Shown here: positions 16,519 to 25,220 of the stretch, one piece after another
Numbering within the stretch: the first letter of the stretch is position 1
Layout: the number at the start of each line of letters is the position of its first letter
Source of the DNA: Rhodococcus opacus B4
GTDB lineage: Bacteria; Actinomycetota; Actinomycetes; Mycobacteriales; Mycobacteriaceae
Direction of reading: 5' to 3'
Length of the DNA stretch: 64,000 nt
NCBI RefSeq assembly: GCF_000010805.1
Contig: NC_012522.1
Coordinates: 6,324,001 to 6,388,000 of the forward strand
Program-made: the position numbers and the translations under genes
Notes under the pieces: model-generated
Told to the model about the DNA's origin: nothing
The model's database searches: none
What the model saw: only the letters and a program-made list of their open reading frames with translations

Positions 16519-18446
16519 GCCGCCACGTCATGATCCTCGTCGAGAATCTCTCGGTGCCCTTCGACCGGAGGGTATGGCAGGAAAGCCGCGCGTTGGTCGA
16601 TGCCGGCTATCTGGTCACCGTGATCTGCCCGATGGGTAACAAGCAGGATCGCGAGTCCGAAGTGACGATCGAGGGTGTCCGGATCCTGCGCTATCCGTTG
16701 CGCGCGGCGAGCGGTGGCCCGATCGGCTATGTCCGAGAATACGGATCGGCGTTGTTTCATACCGTGCGACTTGCCCACCGTGTGCGGCGAGAGCATCCGA
16801 TCGACGTGGTACAGGCCTGCAATCCGCCCGACCTGCTGTTCCTGGTTGCGATGTCATTACGACCTTGGGGCGCCCGGTTCGTCTTCGACCACCACGACCT
16901 GTCACCCGAGTTGTTCCTGTCCCGGTTTCCCGGTCGCGCGCGTGCACTGCACTGGGCGACCAGAGTGCTGGAGCGACTCACCTTCGCCGCAGCCGACGGA
17001 GTGATCTCGACCAACGAAAGCTACCGGCGCATCGCCATCGAGCGCGGCAAAGTGCCACCGGGTCGCGTGACGGTCGTGCGCAGCGCGCCGGATCTCGGTC
17101 GGTTCGTCAGGCGCTCCCCGGACGCGGCGTTTCGTCGTGGCAGGCGGTACCTCGGGGCATATCTCGGCGTGATGGGACCGCAGGACGGGGTGGACTATGC
17201 GCTTCGCGCGATTGCCCATCTGCGCAACGACATCGGACGCGAGGACGTGCACTTCGTCTTCATGGGTGGCGGGGATGCGTTCGAAGATCTGCTCGACCTG
17301 CGCGAGGAACTCGGACTCGGCGAGATCGTCGAGTTCACCGGGAGAGTCTCCGACGAGTTCGTGCAGCGGTGCCTGTCGACGGCGGATGTGTGCCTCTCCC
17401 CGGATCCGTTCAACCCCCTGAACGACGTCTCGACGATGAACAAGGTCGTCGAGTACATGGCGATGAGCCGGCCGCTGGTGTCCTTCGAACTCACCGAGGC
17501 GCGGGTGTCCGCCGGTGAGGCGGCGCTGTACGTGCCTGCGAATGACGAGGCGGCATTTGCTGCCGGAATCGACGAGCTGCTACGCGATCCGGAGCGCCGA
17601 AGCCGGATGGGTGAACTCGGCCGTGCCAGGGTTGAACGTGACCTCTCATGGGAGACGTCGCGTCGTGCTCTTGTCGACTTCTACGATGCGCTGCCACGAA
17701 TCACCGGGCGGCGCAGTTCAACGATCGGAAAGGACGTCGCCGCGATGACGAGCACGGATCCGAAAGAGGATACCCACGCGGGTGCCCGGCACTTCTGCGA
17801 AACCGCGCAGGCCATGGTTGACCTCGGGCCCGCTCCACGCATCTTCGTCGCCGGGTGCGGCAAAGGTCATGAGGCGTACTACATTCACCAGCGGATGGGT
17901 GGGTCGCTGGTGGGCGTCGACCTCGACCCGGCATGGGACGCCGACGTTGCTTTCGGGAGACCCGGCTTCGAGCTGCAAGCCGGTTCGATCCTCGATCTTC
18001 CCTTTCCCGACAGCAATTTCGATGCGGTCTTCTACCACCACGTGATCGAGCATGTCGCGGATCCGGCGGCAAGCCTGAGGGAGCTCGCCAGAGTGCTGCG
18101 CCCGGGGGGACTGCTCTACGTCGGCACCCCGAACCGGCATCGGATGGTCGGGTATCTGGGCTCCTTCGAGGCGAGCACCGCCGAGAAGGTCCGCTGGAAC
18201 CTCGCGGACTACAGGGCGCGGCTGGGCGGACGGTTCCAGAATGCGCTCGGCGCGCACGCCGGCTTTTCGGAGCACGAGCTGACCGAGCTGCTGCGGCCGC
18301 ATTTCCGGAACATCCACTTTCTCACCGACAGCTATCTCCGGTTCAAGTACGCGTCACGCCTGCCCCGGCGGCTTCTCTCGCTGATCGGAACCCGCCCGGT
18401 GCGTGAGTTTGCGGCGCCTGCGGTGTACGCCATCGCCCGCCGCTGA
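16515..18446 (+). CDS. GT4 glycosyltransferase fused to a SAM-dependent methyltransferase
   Basis: A 643-residue bifunctional protein. Residues 1-390 form a GT4 enzyme (start VMILVENLSVPFDRRVWQES, middle VFDHHDLSPELF, donor domain VHFVFMGGGDAFEDLLDL, then the acidic DPFNPLNDVSTMNKVVEYMA in the EX7E region). Residues about 410-643 form a class I methyltransferase with motif I IFVAGCGKGHEAYY, SILDLPFPDSNFDAVFYHHV and the post-motif LARVLRPGGLLYVGTPNRHR. A linker of about 25 residues joins them. The combination suggests transfer of a sugar followed by methylation of it, for instance an O-methyl cap or a methylated repeat-unit sugar. It is the last gene of the plus-strand operon and starts with an ATGA-type overlap. 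Confidence 0.87.
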   Translation: MSRHVMILVENLSVPFDRRVWQESRALVDAGYLVTVICPMGNKQDRESEVTIEGVRILRYPLRAASGGPIGYVREYGSALFHTVRLAHRVRREHPIDVVQACNPPDLLFLVAMSLRPWGARFVFDHHDLSPELFLSRFPGRARALHWATRVLERLTFAAADGVISTNESYRRIAIERGKVPPGRVTVVRSAPDLGRFVRRSPDAAFRRGRRYLGAYLGVMGPQDGVDYALRAIAHLRNDIGREDVHFVFMGGGDAFEDLLDLREELGLGEIVEFTGRVSDEFVQRCLSTADVCLSPDPFNPLNDVSTMNKVVEYMAMSRPLVSFELTEARVSAGEAALYVPANDEAAFAAGIDELLRDPERRSRMGELGRARVERDLSWETSRRALVDFYDALPRITGRRSSTIGKDVAAMTSTDPKEDTHAGARHFCETAQAMVDLGPAPRIFVAGCGKGHEAYYIHQRMGGSLVGVDLDPAWDADVAFGRPGFELQAGSILDLPFPDSNFDAVFYHHVIEHVADPAASLRELARVLRPGGLLYVGTPNRHRMVGYLGSFEASTAEKVRWNLADYRARLGGRFQNALGAHAGFSEHELTELLRPHFRNIHFLTDSYLRFKYASRLPRRLLSLIGTRPVREFAAPAVYAIARR

Positions 18447-18474
18447 TGTCTGTCGGAATCGGCAACAGCCGCCT

Positions 18475-18492
18475 CCGCGCGCCCCGGCGCGG
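18475..18492. terminator. Possible bidirectional terminator hairpin between convergent genes
   Basis: Arms CCGCGC (18475-18480) and GCGCGG (18487-18492) enclose a six-base loop in the 57-bp gap between two convergent stops. There is no T-run, as is usual in actinobacteria, so this rests on position and a short GC stem only. Confidence 0.35.
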
Positions 18493-18503
18493 TCGCAGCC
18501 AAA

Positions 18504-19886
18504 TCACGGGTTGACGAGAAACAGTCCGTCATACGCGGGTACGGTAACCGATTCCACCGTCTCTCCGTTGTTGGTGACGGGGTCCTGGGTGCCGCGCAGG
18601 CGCCTCAGTGGCTGATCGAGTGACACTTCCCGGGCCGTTCCGCTGGTGTTGAGAAGAACGGTCCCGTGCTCGAAATCGCGGCGGAAGACGCCGTCACCCA
18701 GCGAGCCGTATCCGTCGGCGTAGGAGCCGTCCAGGGCGGCCGGACACGGATTCGCCATCACCGGCTGTCCCAGATAGCCCCTGCCGAGGCCACCGCCGTC
18801 CATCTCGTCGTAGTAGACAGTCTCGCTGTAGTCTGCGCCCATCGGGGCCCAGTACCCGTTTTGCATCAGCGTCGCGGCGAGAAAGTATCGCGCCCGCTGG
18901 AATTCGCGTGGCGACGCGGGCGCGGCGCGGCGTTTGTCGATTGTGACCGAGACTCCCGGCACGCGATGGTCCTGACCCGAGCTCAGAGCCACATAGCGAT
19001 CCAAGTCTGCCAGCGGTTCGGTCCGGGCATACGGATCGGCGAAGCTCTCCCAGACGCGGCCGTTGAGCTGTTGGTCGCGCAAACTGCGGTCGCCGTTGGC
19101 GACGAGGATCGCGCCGGGCATACGCGCCCTCATCAGCTGTTCGGCGCGAGTAACGCCTCGTTCCCAGGGGTTGCCGAATCCGTAGATCTCCTCGTCCGGT
19201 TCGTCGGTGCCGTCGCCGTCGATGTCCCAGCGGTCGTGGTCGGCGCCGAAAATCCGGTCACCCCACACGTCGAGAAATATGCCGTCCCACAGTCCGGTCG
19301 ACCACACCTGGTCGACAACCCAGTTCGCCGCGTACTCGGCGTACGTCCGGCCGTCGACTCTCGGGGCGGTGTCGGTGAGATTGGCCATCAGCGTGTTCGG
19401 CCACTGGCTCACTCGTGACCCCGTGCTGGTACCGGCCAGCCATTGCTCGGGAAAAGTGCTTTCCGTCGAGGATTGGAACTGCCACAACGCATACCGCTGT
19501 TCCCAGTAATCGTAGGTGCCGAGCTGATCCGGATGGTCCACCACGTTCACATAGGCAAGCAGGCGCACACGGGGGTCGACGATGCGCAGCTGGTCGAAGA
19601 AGGATCTGGGCAACCGGTGGGCCCACTCGTGGTCGATGATCACCACGTCGTACCGGGCAAGCTCCTCGATGGGCGGAAGCACGTGCTGGTCGAGGTAGTA
19701 CGTGGCGGTTCGGGGCGAGGTCAGCGACTGCGGCTCGGCGGGCGGGCAGCGGACAGGTTCGGGAGCGGGAGCGGGAGCGGGCGCGTCGCAGGACACACTG
19801 AGCACACTCGCGGTGACCAGTGTCACCAGTGCGAGGTGAAGACGTGTGGGCCACCGGAAACACCGAGGACCGCGTGCGTTGCGCAC
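18504..19886 (-). CDS. Putative exported glycoside hydrolase lipoprotein (GHL15-like)
   Basis: A 460-residue secreted protein. An Arg-rich n-region and a hydrophobic helix (LHLALVTLVTASVLSVS) lead to a lipobox-like SVSC cysteine around residue 33, then a proline/alanine linker (APAPAPEPV). The body looks like a TIM-barrel glycosidase of the hypothetical GHL15 type: YDVVIIDHEWAHRL, RVRLLAYVNVVDHPD, WDGIFLDVWGD and ILVANGDRSLRDQQLNGRVW run in barrel order, with acidic residues D and E at strand ends. It may trim or release the polysaccharide made by the neighbours. It is co-oriented and 12 bases from the CapK-like gene, probably one operon. Family assignment is by pattern, without a search, and substrate is unknown. 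Confidence 0.6.
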   Translation of the reverse strand: MRNARGPRCFRWPTRLHLALVTLVTASVLSVSCDAPAPAPAPEPVRCPPAEPQSLTSPRTATYYLDQHVLPPIEELARYDVVIIDHEWAHRLPRSFFDQLRIVDPRVRLLAYVNVVDHPDQLGTYDYWEQRYALWQFQSSTESTFPEQWLAGTSTGSRVSQWPNTLMANLTDTAPRVDGRTYAEYAANWVVDQVWSTGLWDGIFLDVWGDRIFGADHDRWDIDGDGTDEPDEEIYGFGNPWERGVTRAEQLMRARMPGAILVANGDRSLRDQQLNGRVWESFADPYARTEPLADLDRYVALSSGQDHRVPGVSVTIDKRRAAPASPREFQRARYFLAATLMQNGYWAPMGADYSETVYYDEMDGGGLGRGYLGQPVMANPCPAALDGSYADGYGSLGDGVFRRDFEHGTVLLNTSGTAREVSLDQPLRRLRGTQDPVTNNGETVESVTVPAYDGLFLVNP

Positions 19887-19898
19887 AGAATCAGTATG

Positions 19899-21233
19899 TC
19901 ATCCCAGCGCCCGTCGGCGGGGTGGTCCCTCCACGACGGCGGGCTTCAGCTTGCCGCTCGACGGGCGCGGGATCGCTGTGAGGGTGCGAATCGTCAGTTC
20001 CTGGCCCGGACCGAACAGTCGTTCCACGTTGCGGCGGGCGCGCGCCTCGGTCGCGTCGGCGTCGTACCGTGCTCCCGGGACGATCCGGATTTCGAATCGC
20101 CCAGCTGCCAGTTGCGCGATCTGCACTTCGCGCACCCCCTCGAGGTCGTCGACGACGGTCCCGGGAAGTGGGAGCGGACGCCCATCTGCGGAGGTGAATG
20201 CGTCCTCGATTCGGCCGTCCACCGGGCCGAGCAGGTCGAATGCCCGCCCACACGGACACGCATCGTCGACTGCGGGACCAACCCGGTCACCGGTGCGGTA
20301 CCGAAAGAGTGGGAATCCCCAATTGTGCAGCGGCGTGCCCACGATCTCCCAGGTGTGTTGCGTGCCCTCGACCGGCAGCAACTCCGTGATTGCGTAGTCG
20401 GGGAATACATGGAAGCTGCCCTCTTCGCATTCCCCCGCCATCATGACCCTTTCGGTCTGCCCGTAGTGGTCGATGACCGGTGCCGCGAAGATGTCGCTCA
20501 TCAGTTCCCGCTGGCCACGGCTCATGACCTCCGACGACGTGATGACGGCCTGCACGGGCACGGTCTCGCCGCGCTCGCGCACCAGCGCGGCGAGGAGCGC
20601 GATGCTGGAGGGCCATCCCTCCACCGCGTGCGGATGAAACGCGCGGATCGCGTCGAGGATGTCCGGAACGGACTCCGGTGTCAGGTGGAAACTCGACACG
20701 AGGAGCTGTCGGCCGCCCGGCACCAGCTTCACCGGCGTACCAGCCTGGTCCGCGGCAAAATCGCTGCCTCGCAGAATTACCCGCCTGGAGCCGGCCGGCA
20801 ATCCGAACCAGCTCCACTGGCGTTCGAGGATCGACAGCTCGAACGCGGACGACCCCGGCGTCCGGTATGTGGTGACCGCCATCCCGGATGTCCCGCTCGA
20901 GTGTGCCGGCCACATCAACTTTCGGGGGTAGACCCGGAAATCTTCGGGCCGTTCGACGAGATCGCTGCGCTGCAGGAGGGGTAGACGGCGCAGATCGTCG
21001 AGCGTACGGATCGAGCGCGGATCGACTCCGGAACTGTCGAACCATTCGCGATAGAAGGGGGAGCCGGTCGCCGCGAGCCGGACCAGCCACCGCAGTCGTC
21101 GTTCCTGCCGCCGAACAATTTCCGCGGCGGACGCTCGTTCCCACTCGGCGAGCGAGTGGCGCATCGCAGGACGCAAGGGATGCGCGCGGCGGATGCGATG
21201 TTCTAGGCTGTGCAAAGATCCATGCGGAGCCAT
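19899..21233 (-). CDS. CapK/PaaK-like adenylate-forming enzyme
   Basis: A 444-residue ANL-superfamily protein of the phenylacetate-CoA-ligase/CapK branch. Visible motifs are the substrate-loop AHSSGTSGMAVTTYRTPGS (P-loop SSGTSG), the adenylate-binding DHYGQTERVMMAGEC, and the C-terminal hinge region FPLFRYRTGDRVGP, with a C-P-C-G element (DACPCGR) and the lysine-bearing end PRPSSGKLKP. CapK homologues are common in capsule loci and are thought to activate a carboxylate that decorates the polymer. True PaaK is involved in phenylacetate breakdown, and none of those partners are nearby. ATG at 21233 has AGGA five bases upstream. It is divergent from the lyase-like gene and precedes the glycosidase gene. 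Confidence 0.8.
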   Translation of the reverse strand: MAPHGSLHSLEHRIRRAHPLRPAMRHSLAEWERASAAEIVRRQERRLRWLVRLAATGSPFYREWFDSSGVDPRSIRTLDDLRRLPLLQRSDLVERPEDFRVYPRKLMWPAHSSGTSGMAVTTYRTPGSSAFELSILERQWSWFGLPAGSRRVILRGSDFAADQAGTPVKLVPGGRQLLVSSFHLTPESVPDILDAIRAFHPHAVEGWPSSIALLAALVRERGETVPVQAVITSSEVMSRGQRELMSDIFAAPVIDHYGQTERVMMAGECEEGSFHVFPDYAITELLPVEGTQHTWEIVGTPLHNWGFPLFRYRTGDRVGPAVDDACPCGRAFDLLGPVDGRIEDAFTSADGRPLPLPGTVVDDLEGVREVQIAQLAAGRFEIRIVPGARYDADATEARARRNVERLFGPGQELTIRTLTAIPRPSSGKLKPAVVEGPPRRRALG

Positions 21234-21323
21234 CTGATCCTGCTTTCGTGTCGAGCGTCATATCGTTTCCCGCGAGGAGAGAGTGAGTGGTCCTCGCGCC
21301 GTCCCCGTCCGAGAGGGGTGACT

Positions 21324-23417
21324 GTGACACGGCTTTCATGGTATCTGCACCGGCTGCGTTCCATGTCACCCCGAGAGGTCGCGTGGCGCGCGGGTCAGGC
21401 GGGCAGGAGCCTGCTGCCGATCGTCACGTACTACGAGCCTACTGATCGGGAACTGTTCGGTGCGAGCGATCCGCACGGTGAAGCTGCATTGCGCCGGTTT
21501 CGAGAGGGGACAGGTGGTCCAGTGCTTCTCGATCGCGAGCGAGCGGCGAGGATCGCGATCGAACACCCGCACGGGGTTGCCGATGTCGTTGCCGCCGCTG
21601 ACAAGGTAATGGATTCCAGGTTCGGTTTCTTCAGCTATGCGGAAGTGAACCTCGGCCGGCCGATCGACTGGCACTACGACCCCATCGCACGAGTTCGCTG
21701 GCCCGCTGTGTCGGCGGGCCGGATCAACCACCGCACGTTCGCCGGTGATCCGAAATGGATCTGGGAATTGAACCGCCTGCAGCATCTTCCCTGGCTTGCC
21801 GAAGCTTGGTTGTTCACCGGTGACCGCAAGTACAGCTCTGCGGCTTTCGTCCAGCTCGACTCGTGGATAGCGCAGAACCCGCCCGGGATCGGAATCGCCT
21901 GGAGGGGAGCGTTCGAGGCCGGTGTCCGAGCAGTCTCGATCGTGGTGGCACTGCAGGGTTTGCGGGACTCGCCGGACTTGACGGCGGAGCGGTTCCGCGA
22001 CATCGTCAGGGTGCTCGCGCAGAGCGCGAAACGATGCTGGCAGTACCGCTCTCGGTATAGTTCCGCCAACAATCACCTCGTGGGTGAGCTGGCCGGGCTG
22101 GCGATCTCGGCCATCGCATTTCCCGACGTCGCTCCGCTCGCACGCTGGGAGGCAACTGCACTTCGTGCGCTCGCGCTCGAGGCGACGCGGCAGATCCTGC
22201 CCGACGGGGCCGGCGCCGAGCAGGCCGTGGGGTATCAGATATTCACCGCCGAATTGCTGCTCACCGTGGTCTCATCGGTCGCCCTGCGAGGCGGCCGACC
22301 GCCATCGGCGATCGTCGACGCGCTGGATCGGAGCGCGCTCTTCCTCGCCGCCCTCGTGGGTGACGGCGACCCGGCTCCCCGCTACGGAGACGACGACGAA
22401 GGTTTCGCCGTGCGGCTCGGTGCCGAACCAGTCCGCACCGTACGCGACCACCTCGGCGCCGTCGCGGCGGTGACGGGCAACGTGATTGCCCGCAACGCGG
22501 GTCGTGCGACGCTGTCGTCGGCCTGGTTGCGTACGGCGAACCCAGTGGGGCCGACCACACGGCCGCGGTTCGACGGCACGGCAAGCTTCATCGCCCCGGA
22601 CGGAGGCCTGGCGGTGCTGCGCGCGCACCAGCGCCGGCTGACGATGGACATCGGCCCGTTGGGATATCTCTCGCCAGCGGCCCACGGTCACGCCGACGCC
22701 CTCGCTGTGACCCTGAGCGTGGGGGGTGAGGAACTGGTCGGGGACCCCGGTACGGCAAGCTACTACGGGCATCCCGACTGGCGGACGGCGCACCGCGGCA
22801 GTCGAGCACACGCCACCGTGTGCATCGACGGTCTCGACCAGTCGGTCATCGGCGGCCCTTTCCTGTGGTCCAGGCACGCCCGTGTGCGCATGCGGTCGAT
22901 CGACCTCTCGAAAGGGATCGTGGACGCCGAGCACGACGGCTATGTGCGTCTGCCGGACCCTGTCGTACATCGCCGGTGCCTCATCGCACCGCCCACCCGG
23001 CACGCGATTCTGGTCGTCGATCTGATCACCGGACTGGGCAGCCACGAGATGTGCACATCCTGGCCGCTGCCTCCGGAACTCGACGTCTCCGCTACGGGCA
23101 GCGAGCATCTGGTCAGCCGAGGCGGCACGCCCGTCCTCCAGATTCTGTACGCGGGCACCGGCGAACTGGAGCGCGACGAGGTGCGCGGCGGCACCCTGCT
23201 CGGCTGGTGGTCTCGCCGGCTGGAATCGCGAGAACCGTCCTGGCTGGTCGGCGCACACTGCGTGGGGGAGGTGCCCGCAGTGATCGTCTCGGCTCTCAAT
23301 CCACTGTGTGGACGCGACGAGCGAATATCGAATCTCCGGGTGACCCTTGACGAGCGAAGAATTGTCGCGCGTTGGCGCGAGAGTGATGCCGAGGTCGTGG
23401 TCGAAGTCGACGCGTGA
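21324..23417 (+). CDS. Heparinase II/III / alginate-lyase-like protein
   Basis: A 697-residue protein with the two-part architecture of the heparinase II/III family. The helical toroid (about residues 100-400) contains WIWELNRLQHLPWLAEAWLF and SSANNHLVGELAGLAISAIA. The C-terminal beta-sheet domain contains GHADALAVTLSVGGEELVGD and SRAHATVCIDGLDQSVIGGP. Polysaccharide lyases of this family cut uronic-acid-containing polymers by beta-elimination, which fits the uronic-acid-forming dehydrogenase in the locus. No signal peptide is obvious, so it may act inside or be exported another way. GTG at 21324 is chosen because of GAGAGGGG upstream. The frame is open back to 21210, which would overlap the divergent CapK-like gene. 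Confidence 0.82.
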   Translation: MTRLSWYLHRLRSMSPREVAWRAGQAGRSLLPIVTYYEPTDRELFGASDPHGEAALRRFREGTGGPVLLDRERAARIAIEHPHGVADVVAAADKVMDSRFGFFSYAEVNLGRPIDWHYDPIARVRWPAVSAGRINHRTFAGDPKWIWELNRLQHLPWLAEAWLFTGDRKYSSAAFVQLDSWIAQNPPGIGIAWRGAFEAGVRAVSIVVALQGLRDSPDLTAERFRDIVRVLAQSAKRCWQYRSRYSSANNHLVGELAGLAISAIAFPDVAPLARWEATALRALALEATRQILPDGAGAEQAVGYQIFTAELLLTVVSSVALRGGRPPSAIVDALDRSALFLAALVGDGDPAPRYGDDDEGFAVRLGAEPVRTVRDHLGAVAAVTGNVIARNAGRATLSSAWLRTANPVGPTTRPRFDGTASFIAPDGGLAVLRAHQRRLTMDIGPLGYLSPAAHGHADALAVTLSVGGEELVGDPGTASYYGHPDWRTAHRGSRAHATVCIDGLDQSVIGGPFLWSRHARVRMRSIDLSKGIVDAEHDGYVRLPDPVVHRRCLIAPPTRHAILVVDLITGLGSHEMCTSWPLPPELDVSATGSEHLVSRGGTPVLQILYAGTGELERDEVRGGTLLGWWSRRLESREPSWLVGAHCVGEVPAVIVSALNPLCGRDERISNLRVTLDERRIVARWRESDAEVVVEVDA

Positions 23418-23453
23418 TGCCGCGATCACGGATCGCCGGGGTGACGACGTGCC

Positions 23454-24572
23454 TCAGCCGCGACGTACGCCGTCCCGGTGTTCGTAGTTGCAGGGGAGAT
23501 CGGTGATCCACTTGCCTTCCAGCGCCGGGTAGTCGCGGCGAACTTCCGGGAGAAGGTCGGGCAGCGTCAGCAAGACCCATTCGGGACTCGAGTCCAGGAG
23601 TTGTCCGGGGGAGATGATGGGAACGTCGGTGCCGGGCATCCGGCGGCCCTGTTTCGCAGGTGACGCGTCGGCGACCGCGCACAACACGCGATGGTCGACG
23701 CCTGCCCGGCTGAACAAGGCCACGGCCCGCGACGCCGCACCGTAGGCGTAGACTCGTTGCCCGCGATCGGCCATCGTGGCGAGCCAGGTACGCAGCGTGC
23801 TGGCATGACCGTCCGCAGCTAGCTGCAGACGACGGAGTGCTCGGGGGTCGCACACCCCCAGTGTCTTCTCGGCCGCGAGGATTCTGCGAACCGTATGCGA
23901 CGTGGCCGGCCGGGCACCGTGCCGCGCGGCAACCAGGACGGTGCCGCCGTAGAGGTCGAACTCCCACGCGTGCGACACGCTCATCCCCACATCCGTGAGC
24001 ATCCGTTGCAGGGCGGTCAACGAGTAGTACGCATAGTGGCCGTGCCGCAGCGCGTTCCACTGTCCGTGCGTGACTATGGCAGCGAGAGAGTGGAACTGGA
24101 GCAGAAGGACACCGTCACTCGCCGTGGCGTTCGCTCGTTCTCTCAGTGCCGAGCGCTGGCAGGCCTCATGCATGAGTCCGAAGCAGTCGAGGACAACCGA
24201 GGCGGGCCTCCCCGGGGGCGGTGGGCAGAATCCGCGCGACGCGAGCAGTCCGAGCCAGCTGCCGCCGTGCGGGCTGCCGAACTCGAGGACGGTGTCGCCG
24301 TCCAGGAATCCCGACACCGCGACCGTCCGAACGGCGTCGGCGGCCTGGTTCCGCAATGCCAGGGGCTCGATGCCGTGCGGTTCCTCGGGCGTCGTGTCGT
24401 CCTCCGCGAGTTGGGCGAGGCCGCACCGCAGACAGAGCTCCATCGCCAGCGGATGAGCCGACTCGCACGAGTCGATCGCCGACCGCTTCGGCGGGAAATT
24501 GTCCGCAGCAGGCACAGCCCCGAGATCGAGTACCCGGACAGTGTCGGATCCGGCGCATCCACGGCAGATCAT
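23454..24572 (-). CDS. TylCIII-type sugar C-methyltransferase homologue, shortened
   Basis: A 372-residue relative of NDP-hexose C-methyltransferases. The N-terminal zinc site has CRGC and CLRCG (C3, C6, C47, C50). The C-terminal C-methyltransferase domain includes RVYAYGAASRAVALFSRAGV and the ending DLLPEVRRDYPALEGKWITD. The central SAM-binding part is short: motif I reads VLEFGSPHGGSWLGLL and the stretch after it is reduced, so the total is about 45 residues below the paralogue at 27702-28958 (418 residues). The usual Y-H-E-H active-site loop is replaced by RHGHYAYYSLTALQ. It may be catalytically altered. It is convergent with the lyase-like gene and divergent from the RmlC-like gene. Confidence 0.75.
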   Translation of the reverse strand: MICRGCAGSDTVRVLDLGAVPAADNFPPKRSAIDSCESAHPLAMELCLRCGLAQLAEDDTTPEEPHGIEPLALRNQAADAVRTVAVSGFLDGDTVLEFGSPHGGSWLGLLASRGFCPPPPGRPASVVLDCFGLMHEACQRSALRERANATASDGVLLLQFHSLAAIVTHGQWNALRHGHYAYYSLTALQRMLTDVGMSVSHAWEFDLYGGTVLVAARHGARPATSHTVRRILAAEKTLGVCDPRALRRLQLAADGHASTLRTWLATMADRGQRVYAYGAASRAVALFSRAGVDHRVLCAVADASPAKQGRRMPGTDVPIISPGQLLDSSPEWVLLTLPDLLPEVRRDYPALEGKWITDLPCNYEHRDGVRRG

Positions 24573-24616
24573 CGTGACCTCCCCGACTTCCGGAATTGCC
24601 GGACCCGCCCACCGCG

Positions 24617-25201
24617 ATGCGGCACGATGGGGTGGTGCGCGTGGAACTCACGGAACTCGACGACGTCCTGCTCTTCACTCCCGAGCCGTTCCGCGACGGG
24701 CGCGGACTCTTCACGCGGACCTTCGATGCGCAGATCTTCGACGACGCCGTCGCGAGCCGCGCCTCGACGGGCCGAGTGGTCCGTGCGGCCGACTTCGTTC
24801 AGGACTCGCAGTCGCGATCGGTACGTGGTGTGATCCGCGGCATGCATTGCAGATCGGGGGACGGCGAGGCCAAGCTCGTGCGTTGTGCGCGCGGAGCCAT
24901 CTACGACGTGCTCGTGGACGTGCGGCGCACGTCTCCGACGTTCGGCCGGAAACAGGCGTTCAGGCTCGACGACGAGACCTTCTCGCATCTGTTCGTGCCT
25001 GCCGGATTCCTCCATGGTTTCCAGGCCCTCACCGACTGCGACGTGTGCTACCGGATAGACCGCGGTCACGATCCCACCGAGGACCTCGCGGTGGCCTACG
25101 ACGATCGCAGCCTCGGTATCGAGTGGCCGCTCCCCGTGTCCGCCACGAGCCCACGCGATGCCTCGGCGGGGAGCTGGGAGGATTTGCTGCGACGACTCTG
25201 A
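24617..25201 (+). CDS. dTDP-4-dehydrorhamnose 3,5-epimerase-like protein (RmlC family)
   Basis: A 194-residue cupin of the RmlC family. RSVRGVIRGMHCRSGDGEAK carries the conserved histidine base, and GAIYDVLVDVRRTSPTFGRK, FVPAGFLHGFQALTDCDVCY (catalytic tyrosine) and SLGIEWPLP follow in family order. Canonical RmlC has a H-x-Q-xxP element where this has HCRSGD, so it may be a 3- or 5-epimerase of another nucleotide-4-ketosugar rather than of dTDP-rhamnose. It probably serves the CDP- or NDP-sugar set on the opposite strand. The start is uncertain: ATG at 24617 or GTG at 24632/24635. The gene is on the plus strand between two minus-strand genes. Confidence 0.82.
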   Translation: MRHDGVVRVELTELDDVLLFTPEPFRDGRGLFTRTFDAQIFDDAVASRASTGRVVRAADFVQDSQSRSVRGVIRGMHCRSGDGEAKLVRCARGAIYDVLVDVRRTSPTFGRKQAFRLDDETFSHLFVPAGFLHGFQALTDCDVCYRIDRGHDPTEDLAVAYDDRSLGIEWPLPVSATSPRDASAGSWEDLLRRL

Positions 25202-25220
25202 CGGCAACGGCGTGACGATG

